DNA of 64,000 nucleotides, from NCBI GenBank assembly GCA_963822765.1, contig CAWGJL010000038.1:62001-126000 (forward strand). Reading direction: 5' to 3'. The DNA is from Palsa-504 sp963822765 (GTDB lineage Bacteria; Actinomycetota; Actinomycetes; Streptosporangiales; Streptosporangiaceae). A program made the position numbers and the translations under genes. The notes under the pieces were generated by a model. That model ran no database searches and had not been told where the DNA came from. It worked only from the letters and a program-made list of their open reading frames with translations. Shown piece after piece: positions 45,871-55,171 of this stretch (positions within the stretch are counted from its first letter, which is position 1; each line of letters opens with the position of its first letter).

Positions 45871-46497
45871 TTATAGCGGCACCGGTGGAACATCGGTGCC
45901 GCTCCGATGCGTGACGGCAGCGTCGGCGGTGAGCTGGGCGGCGATGGTGGCCATGGCGGCGGCTAGGGCGGCCGGGGAAGGGGCCCGGCCGGGATCGATC
46001 AGCCACTGGACCAGGACGCCGCTGACCAGCGCCTGGTGCAGCGAGCCGACCGCGCGGGCCTGCTGCAGGTCAGCGGGATCGACGCCGTATAGCGCCTGCG
46101 CCCAGAACGCCCGGGCGTCCTCGAGCCCGTCGGCCACCGCGGCGCGCACCTCGGGGTCCCGCTGGGCCACGGTGAAGATGTCGAAGGTGGCCAGCCACAC
46201 CTGGCGGTTGGTGGCGAACGAGTCGATGACCGCGGCCCAGAACCGCTCGAGGCGCTCCAGCGTGGTCTCGCCCGCGACCGCGCCGGCCCCCATGGCCCGC
46301 GCCATCTGCTCGCCGAACTCGTCCAGGGCCTGGAGCACCGCCGCGTTGAGCAGCGCCTTGGTCGAGCCGTAGTGGTAGCCGATGGAGGCCAGGTTGGTCC
46401 CGGACGCCGCCACGATGTCGCGCGCGGTGGTGTGCGCGTAGCCCTTCTCCCGCAGGCAGGCGACCGCCCCGGCTAGCAGATCCTCGCGGTGGCTCAT
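45871..46497 (-). CDS. TetR/AcrR-family transcriptional regulator
   Basis: 208 residues. The N-terminal helix-turn-helix is VACLREKGYAHTTARDIVAA followed by SGTNLASIGYHYGSTKALLN. The C-terminal ligand/dimer domain has ARAVGSLHQALVSGVLVQWL near the end. It is divergent from the flavin monooxygenase gene, with a double palindrome between them, so it very likely represses that gene and itself until an inducer binds. Confidence 0.93.
   Translation of the reverse strand: MSHREDLLAGAVACLREKGYAHTTARDIVAASGTNLASIGYHYGSTKALLNAAVLQALDEFGEQMARAMGAGAVAGETTLERLERFWAAVIDSFATNRQVWLATFDIFTVAQRDPEVRAAVADGLEDARAFWAQALYGVDPADLQQARAVGSLHQALVSGVLVQWLIDPGRAPSPAALAAAMATIAAQLTADAAVTHRSGTDVPPVPL
45876..45902. terminator. 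Hairpin at the tetR 3' end, built on a 31-base direct repeat
   Basis: GCGGCACCG (45876-45884) and CGGTGCCGC (45894-45902) pair perfectly over a nine-base loop. The 15-mer GGTGGAACATCGGTG occurs at 45853-45867 and again at 45884-45898. The stem lies between the convergent lipoprotein and tetR genes and may end transcription from either side. Confidence 0.55.
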
Positions 46498-46519
46498 GAC
46501 CCGAGCCTACCAAGAATCT

Positions 46520-46557
46520 ATACAAACGTACTATACATTTGTCTTATACGTTTGTAT
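46520..46557. promoter_or_regulatory. TetR operator (double palindrome)
   Basis: ATACAAACGTA (46520-46530) is perfectly inverted as TACGTTTGTAT (46547-46557). Between them TACATTTGT at 46534-46542 forms a second, near-perfect dyad with ACAAACGTA. The whole block lies between the divergent tetR and monooxygenase starts and is strikingly AT-rich, so it should hold the operators and both promoters. Confidence 0.8.
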
Positions 46558-46567
46558 GATCCGAGGC

Positions 46568-47752
46568 ATGGAGAACCAGAACATCCTCATTTCGGGCGCG
46601 AGCGTGGCCGGGCCCGCCCTGGCGTACTGGCTGCGGCGGCGGGGGTTCAACCCGACCGTGGTGGAGCGGGCGCCGTCGTTGCGCGGCGGCGGGTACGCGG
46701 TGGATTTCCGCGGCGCCGCGCACCTGTCCGTGCTGGCCAAGATGGGCCTGCTGGACCAGATCCGGGATCAGCAGACCCACCTGGACACGACCACCTACGT
46801 GGACGCGGACGGCCGGCGGGTGGCCTCGATGCCGGCTGAGATCTTCGCCGGTGACGTGGAGATCCTGCGCGGCGACCTGGGCCGGATCTTGTACCAGGCG
46901 ACCCGGGACGGGACCGAGTACCTGTTCGGCGACACGATCACCGGCCTGGACCAGCGCGCCGACGGCGTGCACGTGACCTTCTCCCGCGCCGAGCCGCGGG
47001 TGTTCGACCTGGTGATCGGGGCCGACGGGCTGCACTCGGCGGTCCGCCGGCTGGCCTTTCCTGACGCCGCGGGGGCGCGGCAGGACCTGGGCCTGTACGT
47101 GTCGATCTTCAGCGTCGACGGTTCCTTCGGCCTGGACCATTCCGGGCTGCTGTACAGCGTCCCGGGCCGGACGGCCGCGGTATTCAGCGCCAGGCAGACC
47201 GGGCGCGCCCTAGCGCAGTTCTTCTTCGCCGGGCCGCCGGCCGACTACGACTACCGTGACATCGCCCAGCAGCAGGAGATCGTGGCCGGCGCCTTCGCCG
47301 GGATGGGCTGGCACGTACCCGGACTGCTGGCCCAGATGCCCGGGGCGGAGGACTTCTACTTCGACTCGGTCAGCCAGGTGCACCTGGACCGGTGGTCGGC
47401 CGGGCGGGTGGCCCTGATCGGCGACGCGGGGTACGCCGCGGGCCCGGGCGGCAACGGTACCGGCACCGCGGTGGTCGCGGCCTACGTGCTGGCCGGCGAG
47501 CTGGCCGCCGCGCGCGGCGACTACGGCACGGCGTTCGGCCGGTACGAGCGGCTGCTGCGGCCTTACGTGGCGCGCGGCCAGAAGCAGGCGGCCGGTGGCC
47601 TGAAGTTCCTGGCCCCGCCGACCGCCACGCTGATCAGGCAGCGTGACCGGTTCTTCCGCATGCTGCCCTACCTGCCCGCCCGCGGCCTGATCAGGTACCT
47701 GTCGACCAGGACCGCGACCGCGATCAGGCTCCCGGAGTACAGCAGCACCTGA
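46568..47752 (+). CDS. FAD-dependent monooxygenase (TetX/PHBH-like)
   Basis: 394 residues from ATG 46568 with CGAGG upstream. FAD-binding ILISGASVAGPALAYWLRRR at the start, GADGLHSAVRRLAF near residue 155 and the second flavin motif RVALIGDAGYAAGPGGNGTG near 280. Members hydroxylate aromatic or polyketide substrates, including antibiotics, with NADPH and oxygen. Control by the adjacent TetR suggests induction by a small molecule, perhaps its substrate. Substrate not predictable. Confidence 0.9.
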   Translation: MENQNILISGASVAGPALAYWLRRRGFNPTVVERAPSLRGGGYAVDFRGAAHLSVLAKMGLLDQIRDQQTHLDTTTYVDADGRRVASMPAEIFAGDVEILRGDLGRILYQATRDGTEYLFGDTITGLDQRADGVHVTFSRAEPRVFDLVIGADGLHSAVRRLAFPDAAGARQDLGLYVSIFSVDGSFGLDHSGLLYSVPGRTAAVFSARQTGRALAQFFFAGPPADYDYRDIAQQQEIVAGAFAGMGWHVPGLLAQMPGAEDFYFDSVSQVHLDRWSAGRVALIGDAGYAAGPGGNGTGTAVVAAYVLAGELAAARGDYGTAFGRYERLLRPYVARGQKQAAGGLKFLAPPTATLIRQRDRFFRMLPYLPARGLIRYLSTRTATAIRLPEYSST

Positions 47753-48007
47753 TACCCGGAGCTGGGGGAAACGGGAGGCACCCGGGCCGCCGGCCTCGCG
47801 ATCGCCGTACCCACTGCAACGGACCAGCAACTGTCTGCGAACCAAAAAGGTGCATTCGGCATGAAACGGTAAGCCCCATGCGCAGAGTGAACGGGGCACA
47901 CTCGTGGCAGGCACCGAACCCGCGGCGGCACCGGAGGCCGCGGCCCGCGGGCGAACCGCGGATCTAGCCCCCGCCTGGGGATCGCCGGGGGCGTCCCGCT
48001 GGCCTTG
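47753..48007. other. Intergenic region before cslA
   Basis: About 255 bases with no credible gene; a promoter for the cslA operon is expected here. TGAAACGGTAAGCCCCATGC near 47860 is locally less GC-rich. Confidence 0.35.
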
Positions 48008-49798
48008 ATGAACGGGGGCCTGGTCGCCTCCGGCTTCGGCTACGAGCGGTTCACCGCCCTGTCTGGCCCGCTCCGCCGGCCAGACCCGGCCGGCCGCTAC
48101 CGGGTCCAGTTCCGGGGCATCCACCGCAGCCGCCGCGAATGGGTGACCACCAGGGCCATCGCGGCGGTCCTCGCGGTGATCGACGTCAGGTTCATGTACT
48201 GGCTGGTCATCCAGTCCCGGCATCCGCGCCTGACCGGCTGGCTATGGCCGTGGACCGTGCACGCGACCGCCGTGGACGGCTACCTGCTGCTGCTGGCCGG
48301 ATTGGCGGTCGGCTCGATCGCCATGCAGCTGTTCCTGCTGATGAACGTGCTGACCATCTCCCGAGCCTGCCTGGCCGCCCGGGATCCGGTCCCGGTCGAG
48401 CCGGACCCGAGCCTGCGGGTGGCGTTCCTGACTACGCTCGTCCCGGAAAAAGAGCCGATCGAGATGGCGGAACGGACGCTCCGCGCGGCGACCCGCATCG
48501 TCTACGACGGCCCGTTTGACGTGTGGCTGCTCGACGAGGGCGATTCGGACGAGGTCAAGCGGATGTGCGCGCGGCTCGGTGTGCGTCACTTCACCCGCAA
48601 GGGGCGCCGGTACTCCGAGCCCGACACCGGCATCTTCGCCAGCAAGACCAAGCACGGCAACTACAACCGGTGGCTGCGCGAGCACGCCGACGACTACGAC
48701 GTGATCATGTGCGTGGACACTGACCACGTGCCGCTGCCGGTCATGGCCGAACGGCTGCTCGGCTACTTCCGCGACCCGGATGTGGCGTTTGTCGTCGCTC
48801 CGCAGTTCTACGGTAACCAGGACCGCCGGGTCACCCGCTGGGCCGAATCGGCGCAGTACCTGTTCCACAGCGTCATCCAGCGAGCGGGCAATCGCCGTGG
48901 CTGCGCGATGCTGGTCGGCACCAACGCGGCGATCCGCACGGCCGCCATCGAGGCCGGATACGCCGACTCGATTACCGAGGACATGGCGACCAGCCTGCGC
49001 GTTCACGCCACCAAGAACCCGGCCACCGGCCGGTCCTGGCGCTCGGTCTACACCCCGGACCTGGTGGCGGTGGGCGAGGGGCCTAGTTCCTGGACGGAGT
49101 TCTTCGGTCAGCAGACGCGTTGGTCGGCGGGGACGTTCGACGCGCTAGTGCGCCAGGTCTGGCGGGTCGGTTACCGGCTCCGTCCCGGGGCAATGCTGCA
49201 CTACTTCCTGATGCTGACCTATTACCCGTCGGTCGCGATCGGCTGGATCATGGGCATCGGGATCAGCGCCTGCTACCTGGGTTTCGGGATCACCAGCCTG
49301 CGCACCGACTCGGGGTGGTGGCTCACCTACTACGTCGACGTGGCCACCATGCAGTTCGTGCTGTACCGCTTCATGCGGCGGCACAACGTGAGCCCGCACG
49401 AACCGTCCGGATCCTCGGGCCTGTCCGGCATGCTCGTCTCGGCGCTGACCGCCCCGGTCTACGCCCGGGGCCTGATCAAGGTGATGCTAGGGCGCAAGCT
49501 GTCCTTCAACGTGACCGCCAAGGGATCCGCCACGAGCCCCGACCGGCTGGGGACCTTCAGGTACTCGCTGATGTGGGCGGCGGTGCCGGTGGCCCTGCTG
49601 GTGATCGCCTCCCTGCACCACCGGCCCTACCTCATGATGATCGCCTGGACCGGCATCATCCTGCTGGTCTGCCTGGCCCCGGTCGCGATATGGCTGTTCG
49701 ACCGCTCGCGCGAAGCGGCCCGGCCTGCGGCGCGGCCGGCCGAATCCTGGCCGCCTGCCGAATCGCCCGAGCTGACCCTCGTCTCCTGCGCGAGATAG
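48008..49798 (+). CDS. cslA: Cellulose-synthase-like glycosyltransferase CslA
   Basis: 596 residues if started at ATG 48008; no good ribosome-binding site supports this, and a GTG near 48142 is an alternative. Two N-terminal helices precede a GT2 domain: VAFLTTLVPEKEPIEMAERT, VWLLDEGDSDEVKRM, IMCVDTDHVPLPVM (DxD), DSITEDMATSLRVH (base) and FFGQQTRWSAGTFD (QxxRW, here QQTRW). Four or more helices close the protein. With GlxA and the GH6 enzyme it forms the locus that Streptomyces uses to make a beta-glucan at hyphal tips. Confidence 0.93.
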   Translation: MNGGLVASGFGYERFTALSGPLRRPDPAGRYRVQFRGIHRSRREWVTTRAIAAVLAVIDVRFMYWLVIQSRHPRLTGWLWPWTVHATAVDGYLLLLAGLAVGSIAMQLFLLMNVLTISRACLAARDPVPVEPDPSLRVAFLTTLVPEKEPIEMAERTLRAATRIVYDGPFDVWLLDEGDSDEVKRMCARLGVRHFTRKGRRYSEPDTGIFASKTKHGNYNRWLREHADDYDVIMCVDTDHVPLPVMAERLLGYFRDPDVAFVVAPQFYGNQDRRVTRWAESAQYLFHSVIQRAGNRRGCAMLVGTNAAIRTAAIEAGYADSITEDMATSLRVHATKNPATGRSWRSVYTPDLVAVGEGPSSWTEFFGQQTRWSAGTFDALVRQVWRVGYRLRPGAMLHYFLMLTYYPSVAIGWIMGIGISACYLGFGITSLRTDSGWWLTYYVDVATMQFVLYRFMRRHNVSPHEPSGSSGLSGMLVSALTAPVYARGLIKVMLGRKLSFNVTAKGSATSPDRLGTFRYSLMWAAVPVALLVIASLHHRPYLMMIAWTGIILLVCLAPVAIWLFDRSREAARPAARPAESWPPAESPELTLVSCAR

Positions 49799-49808
49799 GA
49801 CCCTGTTG

Positions 49809-51784
49809 ATGAACACGTTTTCCCTGTCCGCCTTCCGGGCCAGACGCCGGAGCCGGATAACCAGGAGCTGGACCCCGCGCCGACTGTTCGGCATCCCGGT
49901 GGCCGCCGTGATGGTCTGCGGGGTAGTCAGCGTCAACGTGCCGACGGTAGGGGGCACGCTGGGGGGCTGGTACCACCAGTACCAGATGACCAGGCCCGCC
50001 TACGAAGCCAAGAACGGGCTGTGGGTCAAGCTCAACATCCCGGCCAAGTTCCGGGTGAACGGCATCCACTCCACCCTGCTCTATAACGGCGACGTGCTCA
50101 TCATGGCGGTTCGGGCAACAACCAGGCCTTCTTCGACGCGGGCACGTTCAAGACCCTGCTGCTCAACCCGGTGACCATGCACGAGCAGCTGATCCCGACG
50201 CCATGGGACCTGTTCTGCGCGGGCCACATCGAACTGCCCGACGGGAACATCCTCTCGCCGGCGGGACGGCCAGGTACGAGAACCTGAACCCGGCCTACCC
50301 GGCCGGAAGCATGACCGTAGTCAGCACCGACACGACCCGGTCGCGGACGCTGCCCCGCGGCACGATCTTCACCGCCCCGGACGGCGCGAATTCGCGTCGG
50401 CCGTCAGCGGTCACGGTCCCGCGAGCGACGACGCGGCCGGGACCGGACGGGCGGCCGGGCCGTCGTCGATCCCCGGCGAGCAGAACGTGTGGGTGAACGC
50501 GGTGCGGAAGGGCGAGGCCTCGCTGGTGGCGACGGACGCCCGGTACAGGGTGCAGGGCTTCGCCGGATCGCAGGCCAGCCGCCGGCTGTACGGCCTGGGC
50601 ACGCCGATGACCTTGCAGCCGCAGAGCTTCCAGGGCACCAACGACGCGTACATCTTCGACGTCAAGACCCTGCGGTACGTGAAGGTCAACTCGATGAACT
50701 ACGCCCGCTGGTACCCGACCCTGGCCGAGATGGGGAACGGCATGGACATGGCCATCTCCGGCCTGAACGGCCAGGGCCAGATCACGCATGAACAGCGAGA
50801 TGTTCGATCCCGCCACCGGGAACTGGGCCCAGGGGCCGAGCCGGGGGTTCCCGACCTACCCGGCGACGTTCCTGACCGAGAACGGGCAGCTGTTCTTCAC
50901 CGGGTCCAACGCCGGGTACGGCCCGGCCACCCCGGCCTGGCGGACCCCGGGGTTCTGGAACACCACGACCAACGCATTCCGCCCGGTCCCGGGCATACCG
51001 GACCCGCAGAACCTGGAGACCAGCGCCTCGGTCCTGCTGCCGCCCGCCCAGAAACAGACGATCATGGTCCTGGGCGGCGGCGGGGTCGGCCAGTCGGATT
51101 CGTCGACCGCCCGGACCGCGCTGATCGATATCGCCGCCCCCGACCCGCAGTGGGTCCGCGGGCCGGACCTGGCCGAGCCCACCCGCTACCCGACCACCGT
51201 GCTGCTGCCCGACGACGACGTCCTGGTCACCGGAGGGTCGCGTTACTACCGCGGGATGCGCGGGAGCGACAACCGCGACACGCGGATCTACGACGCGGCC
51301 ACCGACTCGTTCTCCTGGGCCGCCGACTCGATCACCGGCCGGGACTACCACTCCGGCGGCGCTGCTGCCCAACGGGAGCGTCCTGACCCTTGGCGGGAAC
51401 TCCCTGTTCGGCAACAAGCAGGACACCCAGCCGCAGACCTTCAACCCCGAAATTGACCTCTACTTCCCGCCGTACATGTTCCAGGGCACCCGGCCGAGCA
51501 TCGTCACCGCGCCGAAGGTCATGAGCCTGGGGCACAGCTACCTGATCAAGGTCCCGCAGTCGTCGGACATCAAGTACCTGCGGCTGATGCGGCCCGACAA
51601 TCCCACCCACGTGACCGATGTCAACGAGCGCTCGGTGGCGGTCAGCTTCACCCAGGCCGGGCCCGGCGAGCTCAGGATCACCCTCCCGTCGAACGCCAAC
51701 CTGCTGCCGCCGAGCTACTACATGCTGTTCGCGGTGAACCGCCACGGCGTCCCGTCCGACGGCTACTGGGTCCAGGTCCGGTGA
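49809..51784 (+). pseudogene. glxA: GlxA-like radical copper oxidase, frameshifted five times
   Basis: Starts eight bases after cslA with one N-terminal helix (RLFGIPVAAVMVCGVVSV). Pieces of a galactose-oxidase-like seven-blade propeller follow in changing frames, with breaks near 50107, 50250, 50385, 50785 and 51360. Read together they are collinear with Streptomyces GlxA: PTPWDLFCAGHIELPDG (the cysteine of the Tyr-Cys cofactor), ARWYPTLAEMGNGMDMAI, FTGSNAGYGPATPAWRTPG, VLGGGGVGQSD, then DSITGRDYHSGG (copper ligands Tyr-His) and NPTHVTDVNERSVAVSF (copper His). GlxA oxidises the glucan made by CslA. All expected metal ligands remain and no nonsense substitutions are seen, so assembly indels are a serious alternative to gene death. 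Confidence 0.8.
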
Positions 51785-52763
51785 CGCCGGCGCGAGGCTG
51801 GCGTGCGCTGGGCCTGGCGGCCGGCGCGGCCGCGGCGCTGCTCGCCGTCGCGGCCTGCGGATCGGCGCCGGCACCGGACCGGCTGTACGCCGACCCGGAC
51901 GGCCCGCTGGCCGGAAGCGTCGCCGCGCTGCTGGCCGACGGCCAGCACGGCGCGGCCGCCGAGCTGGAGAAGATCACCCAGACGCCCGCTGGCATCTGGA
52001 TCACCGGGCAGCCGGGCGACCTGAGCGTCGTCCGGCAGGCACGCAGGCCGCGACGCGGGCGCACGCCATCGCGGTCCTGGTCCTGTACAACCTGCCCGAC
52101 CGCGATGCCTGCGGCAGGCTCTCCGCCCTCGGCGGGCTCGGCGAGCGGGACTACGAGGAGTGGCTCGGGCAGATCGCCAGCGCCATCGGCGCCGCGGCTG
52201 TGATCGTCGTCGTGGAACCCGACGGCCTGCCGGATATCGTCCGCGGCTGCCTGAACCCGGCCCAGGCCGCCGAGCGCTACCGGCTGCTCAGGTACGCGAT
52301 GCGGCGCCTCGCCGCGCTGCCCCGGGCCCGGGTCTACCTGGACGCCGGCAACCCGGGCATGTTCGCGGACCCCTCGCGGCTGGCCGGACCGCTCAAGGCG
52401 GCCGGCGTGGGCTACGGCCGCGGGTTCTCGGCCAACGTCTCGAACTTCCAGTGGACGGCCGACGTGGTGGCCTGGAGCCAGCGGCTGGAGCGCGACCTTG
52501 GCGGTCAGGCCCGGGCGGTGATCGACACCAGCCGCAACGGGCACGGTCCGTACACCGGCCCCGACGCCCCGCAGTGGTGCAACCCCCCGGGCCGGGCGCT
52601 CGGGCCGGCCCCCGGCTCGACCCCGGGCCCGGCCGGCATCGACGCGTACCTGTGGGTCAAGGATCCCGGCGCCAGCGACGGCGTGTGCAACGGAGGCCCG
52701 GCGGCCGGCCGCGGCTGGGCGCAGTACGCACAGGCCCTGGAGAGGCAGGGCGAGGACTCGTGA
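51781..52763 (+). CDS. cslZ: GH6 endoglucanase-like lipoprotein (CslZ), frameshifted once
   Basis: The GTG at 51781 overlaps the glxA stop. A lipoprotein signal (LAAGAAAALLAVAACGSAP) leads to a family 6 glycoside hydrolase. One base shift near 52040 links the two parts; after it come AIAVLVLYNLPDRDACGRLS, VIVVVEPDGLPDIVRG, RVYLDAGNPGMFADPSRLAG, FSANVSNFQWTADVV, VIDTSRNGHGPY and CNPPGRALG with AYLWVKDPGASDGVCNGGP. These are the conserved GH6 blocks, including the acidic residues. It probably trims or releases the glucan made by CslA. About 327 residues when joined. Confidence 0.85.
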
Positions 52764-53405
52764 GACAGCACCGGATCCGGGTCACCCGGCGGGGCATCCA
52801 GGTCACCCTGGGACTGCTGTGGATGCTGGACGGGATGCTCCAGCTCCAGCCGGCCATGCTGACGCCCAGGTTCGCGACCCAGGTGATCGCGCCCGCGGGC
52901 GATGGCCAGCCGGCCTTCGTGTCGTGGCCGGTGCAGACGGCGGCCCGCGTCATCGGCCACCAGCCAGTGGTGGCCGACCTGGCCTTCGCCGTGATCCAGC
53001 TGCCCCTCGGCGCCGGCCTGCTGTACCCGCGGACGGCCCGGCGGGCCCTGGCCGCCTCGGTGGCCTGGGCGCTGGCGGTCTGGTACCTGGGTGAGGGCCT
53101 GGGCGGCCTGTTCGCCGGCGGCGCGAGCCTGCTCAGCGGCGCGCCCGGCGCCGCTGGTGTACGCGGTCGTGGCGGCGGCGGCCGCCCCGCCGCGCCAGGG
53201 CCTCCAGGCGGGCGAGTTCTGGTCGGGACTGGCCACCGATCCGGCGACCGCGCCGGTGATGATCCTGCTCGGCGCGGCCGTGCTCGGCGCCGCCCCGGGC
53301 GCTAGCCGGGCGCGCCGCGACCGGCCGGCGGCACGCCTGGTCCCGCCGCCGGCCCGCGTCCTGGCCAGAGCCGGGCTCAACCCGGCCGGGCCGCCGGCTG
53401 GTTAA
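52760..53405 (+). CDS. Four-helix membrane protein (DoxX-like), frameshifted
   Basis: The GTG at 52760 overlaps the cslZ stop (GTGA). Hydrophobic helices: VTLGLLWMLDGMLQLQPAML, VVADLAFAVIQLPLGAGLLY and LAASVAWALAVWYLGEGLGG. A base shift near 53150 leads to APLVYAVVAAAAAPP and VMILLGAAVLGAAPG. The pattern GLLWMLDGMLQLQP and the glycine-rich third helix resemble DoxX-type membrane proteins. Its stop overlaps the treZ stop from the other strand (TTAA). Being the fourth gene of the cslA operon, it may serve glucan or copper handling; that is inferred. Confidence 0.65.
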
Positions 53406-55171
53406 CCCGGGGCCGGCCCCAGGGGCCGGGTCTCGATCACGGCGAAGGCCGCGGGCGGGATCGTGACCGTGTCCTGGATGATCGCGACCGCGGGGCTGGA
53501 CGCGGCCAGCACGCCGGTGCCGGGCTGGCCGAGGGCCAGCGTGACGGCCTCGGGGCCGAGGTTGGCCGCGATGCGCAGTCCGCCCCGCCGGACCATGATC
53601 CAGCGCGCGTCCTCGTCGAAGTCGGCGCTCACCCGGTCCAGCCGCGGGTCAGTCAGCTCGGGCCGGGCCCGCCGCAGCGCGATCAGCTCCCGGTACCAGG
53701 CCAGCAGGCCCAGGTAGGGCTCGCGGTCGAGCTGGGTCCAGTCGAGCTTGGAGCGCAGGAAGGTCGCCTCGTCCTGCGGGTCGGGCACGTCGGCCGCGGC
53801 CCAGCCGTGCGCCGCGAACTCGGCCTTGCGGCCCTCGGCTACCGCCTTAGCTAGCCCCGGATCGATGTGGTCGGTGAAGTACTGCCACGGCGTGTCGGCG
53901 CCCCACTCCTCGCCCATGAACAGCATCGGCGTGTAGGGCGCGGTGAGCACCAGCCCGGCGCCCACCTTGACCAGGTCGGGCGGCAGCGTGGCGGCGATCC
54001 GGTCGCCGGTGGCCCGGTTCCCGATCTGGTCGTGGTCCTGAAGGTAGCCCAGGAACCGGTGCGCGGGAATCCGGAACACGTCCACCTGCCGCCCGTGCGT
54101 CCGGCCGCGGAAGGAGGACCAGATGCCGTCGTGGAAGAACACCCTGGTGTAGGTCTTGGCCAGCGCGGCCATCGACCCGAAGTCGCCGTAGTAACCCTGC
54201 CGCTCGCCGGTGATCGCGGCGTGCACGGTGTGGTGGAAGTCGTCGCTCCACTGGGCGGTCAGCCCGTAGCCGCCCGCCTCGCGGGAGGTGACCAGCCGGG
54301 GGTCGTTGGCGTCGGACTCGGCGACCAGGACCAGCTCGCGGTTCAGCAGCGCCGCGAGCGCCAGCACCTGCGCCGCGAGCTCTTCCAGGAAGTTCAGCGC
54401 CCGGTGATCTTCCAGCGCGTGCACGGCGTCGAGCCGCAGCCCGTCCAGGTGGTAGTCGCGCAGCCACATCAGCGCGTTGCCGATCAGGAACGCGCGGACC
54501 TCGTCCGATCCGGGCTGGTCCAGGTTCACCGCGGGTCCCCACGGGGTCACGTGCGCGATGGTGAAGTACGGCCCGAAGTCGCCGAGCCGGTTGCCCACGC
54601 CGACGTGGTTGTACACCACGTCCAAGATGACGGCCAGGCCGCGCGCGTGGCAGGCGTCCACGAACCGCTTCAGCCCGTCCGGACCGCCGTACGGCTCGTG
54701 CACCGCCCACAGGTTGATCCCGTCGTAGCCCCAGCCGTGCCGGCCGGGGAACGCCGCGACCGGCATCAGCTCGACGGTGTGCACCCCGAGCCGGCGCAGG
54801 TGATCCAGCCGGCCGACGGCCGCGTCGAACGTTCCCTCCGGGGTGAACGTGCCGACGTGCAGCTCGTAGATGACCGACCCGTGCAGCGGCCCGCCGCGCC
54901 AGCTCCGGTCGGACCAGGTGAACGCCGTGTGGTCGTAGGTGCGGCTGGGCCCGTTGATGCCGGCCGGCTGCCGCGGCGACCGGGGGTCGGGCAGCAGCGC
55001 GCCGTCGTCGAGCCGGAACCCGTAGTCGATGCCGGCCGCCGCGCCGGGCACGTCCGCGCTCCACCACCCGGAGGCGGCGCCCGCGCCGCCGGTGTTCATC
55101 GGGTAGCGCTGGCCCGCGACCTCCACCTCGGCCCGGGCGGCGGCCGGGGCCCAGACGCTGAACGTGGTCAC
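53402..55171 (-). CDS. treZ: Malto-oligosyltrehalose trehalohydrolase TreZ
   Basis: 589 residues from GTG 55171, overlapping the treY stop. An N-terminal carbohydrate-binding fold (TTFSVWAPAAARAEVEVAGQ) precedes the GH13 barrel: DVVYNHVGVGNRLGDFGPYF, LDGLRLDAVHALED (nucleophile Asp), RELVLVAESDAND (acid Glu) and LGYLQDHDQIGNRA (transition-state Asp). It releases trehalose from the maltooligosyl-trehalose made by TreY. Length is normal. Confidence 0.95.
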   Translation of the reverse strand: MTTFSVWAPAAARAEVEVAGQRYPMNTGGAGAASGWWSADVPGAAAGIDYGFRLDDGALLPDPRSPRQPAGINGPSRTYDHTAFTWSDRSWRGGPLHGSVIYELHVGTFTPEGTFDAAVGRLDHLRRLGVHTVELMPVAAFPGRHGWGYDGINLWAVHEPYGGPDGLKRFVDACHARGLAVILDVVYNHVGVGNRLGDFGPYFTIAHVTPWGPAVNLDQPGSDEVRAFLIGNALMWLRDYHLDGLRLDAVHALEDHRALNFLEELAAQVLALAALLNRELVLVAESDANDPRLVTSREAGGYGLTAQWSDDFHHTVHAAITGERQGYYGDFGSMAALAKTYTRVFFHDGIWSSFRGRTHGRQVDVFRIPAHRFLGYLQDHDQIGNRATGDRIAATLPPDLVKVGAGLVLTAPYTPMLFMGEEWGADTPWQYFTDHIDPGLAKAVAEGRKAEFAAHGWAAADVPDPQDEATFLRSKLDWTQLDREPYLGLLAWYRELIALRRARPELTDPRLDRVSADFDEDARWIMVRRGGLRIAANLGPEAVTLALGQPGTGVLAASSPAVAIIQDTVTIPPAAFAVIETRPLGPAPG

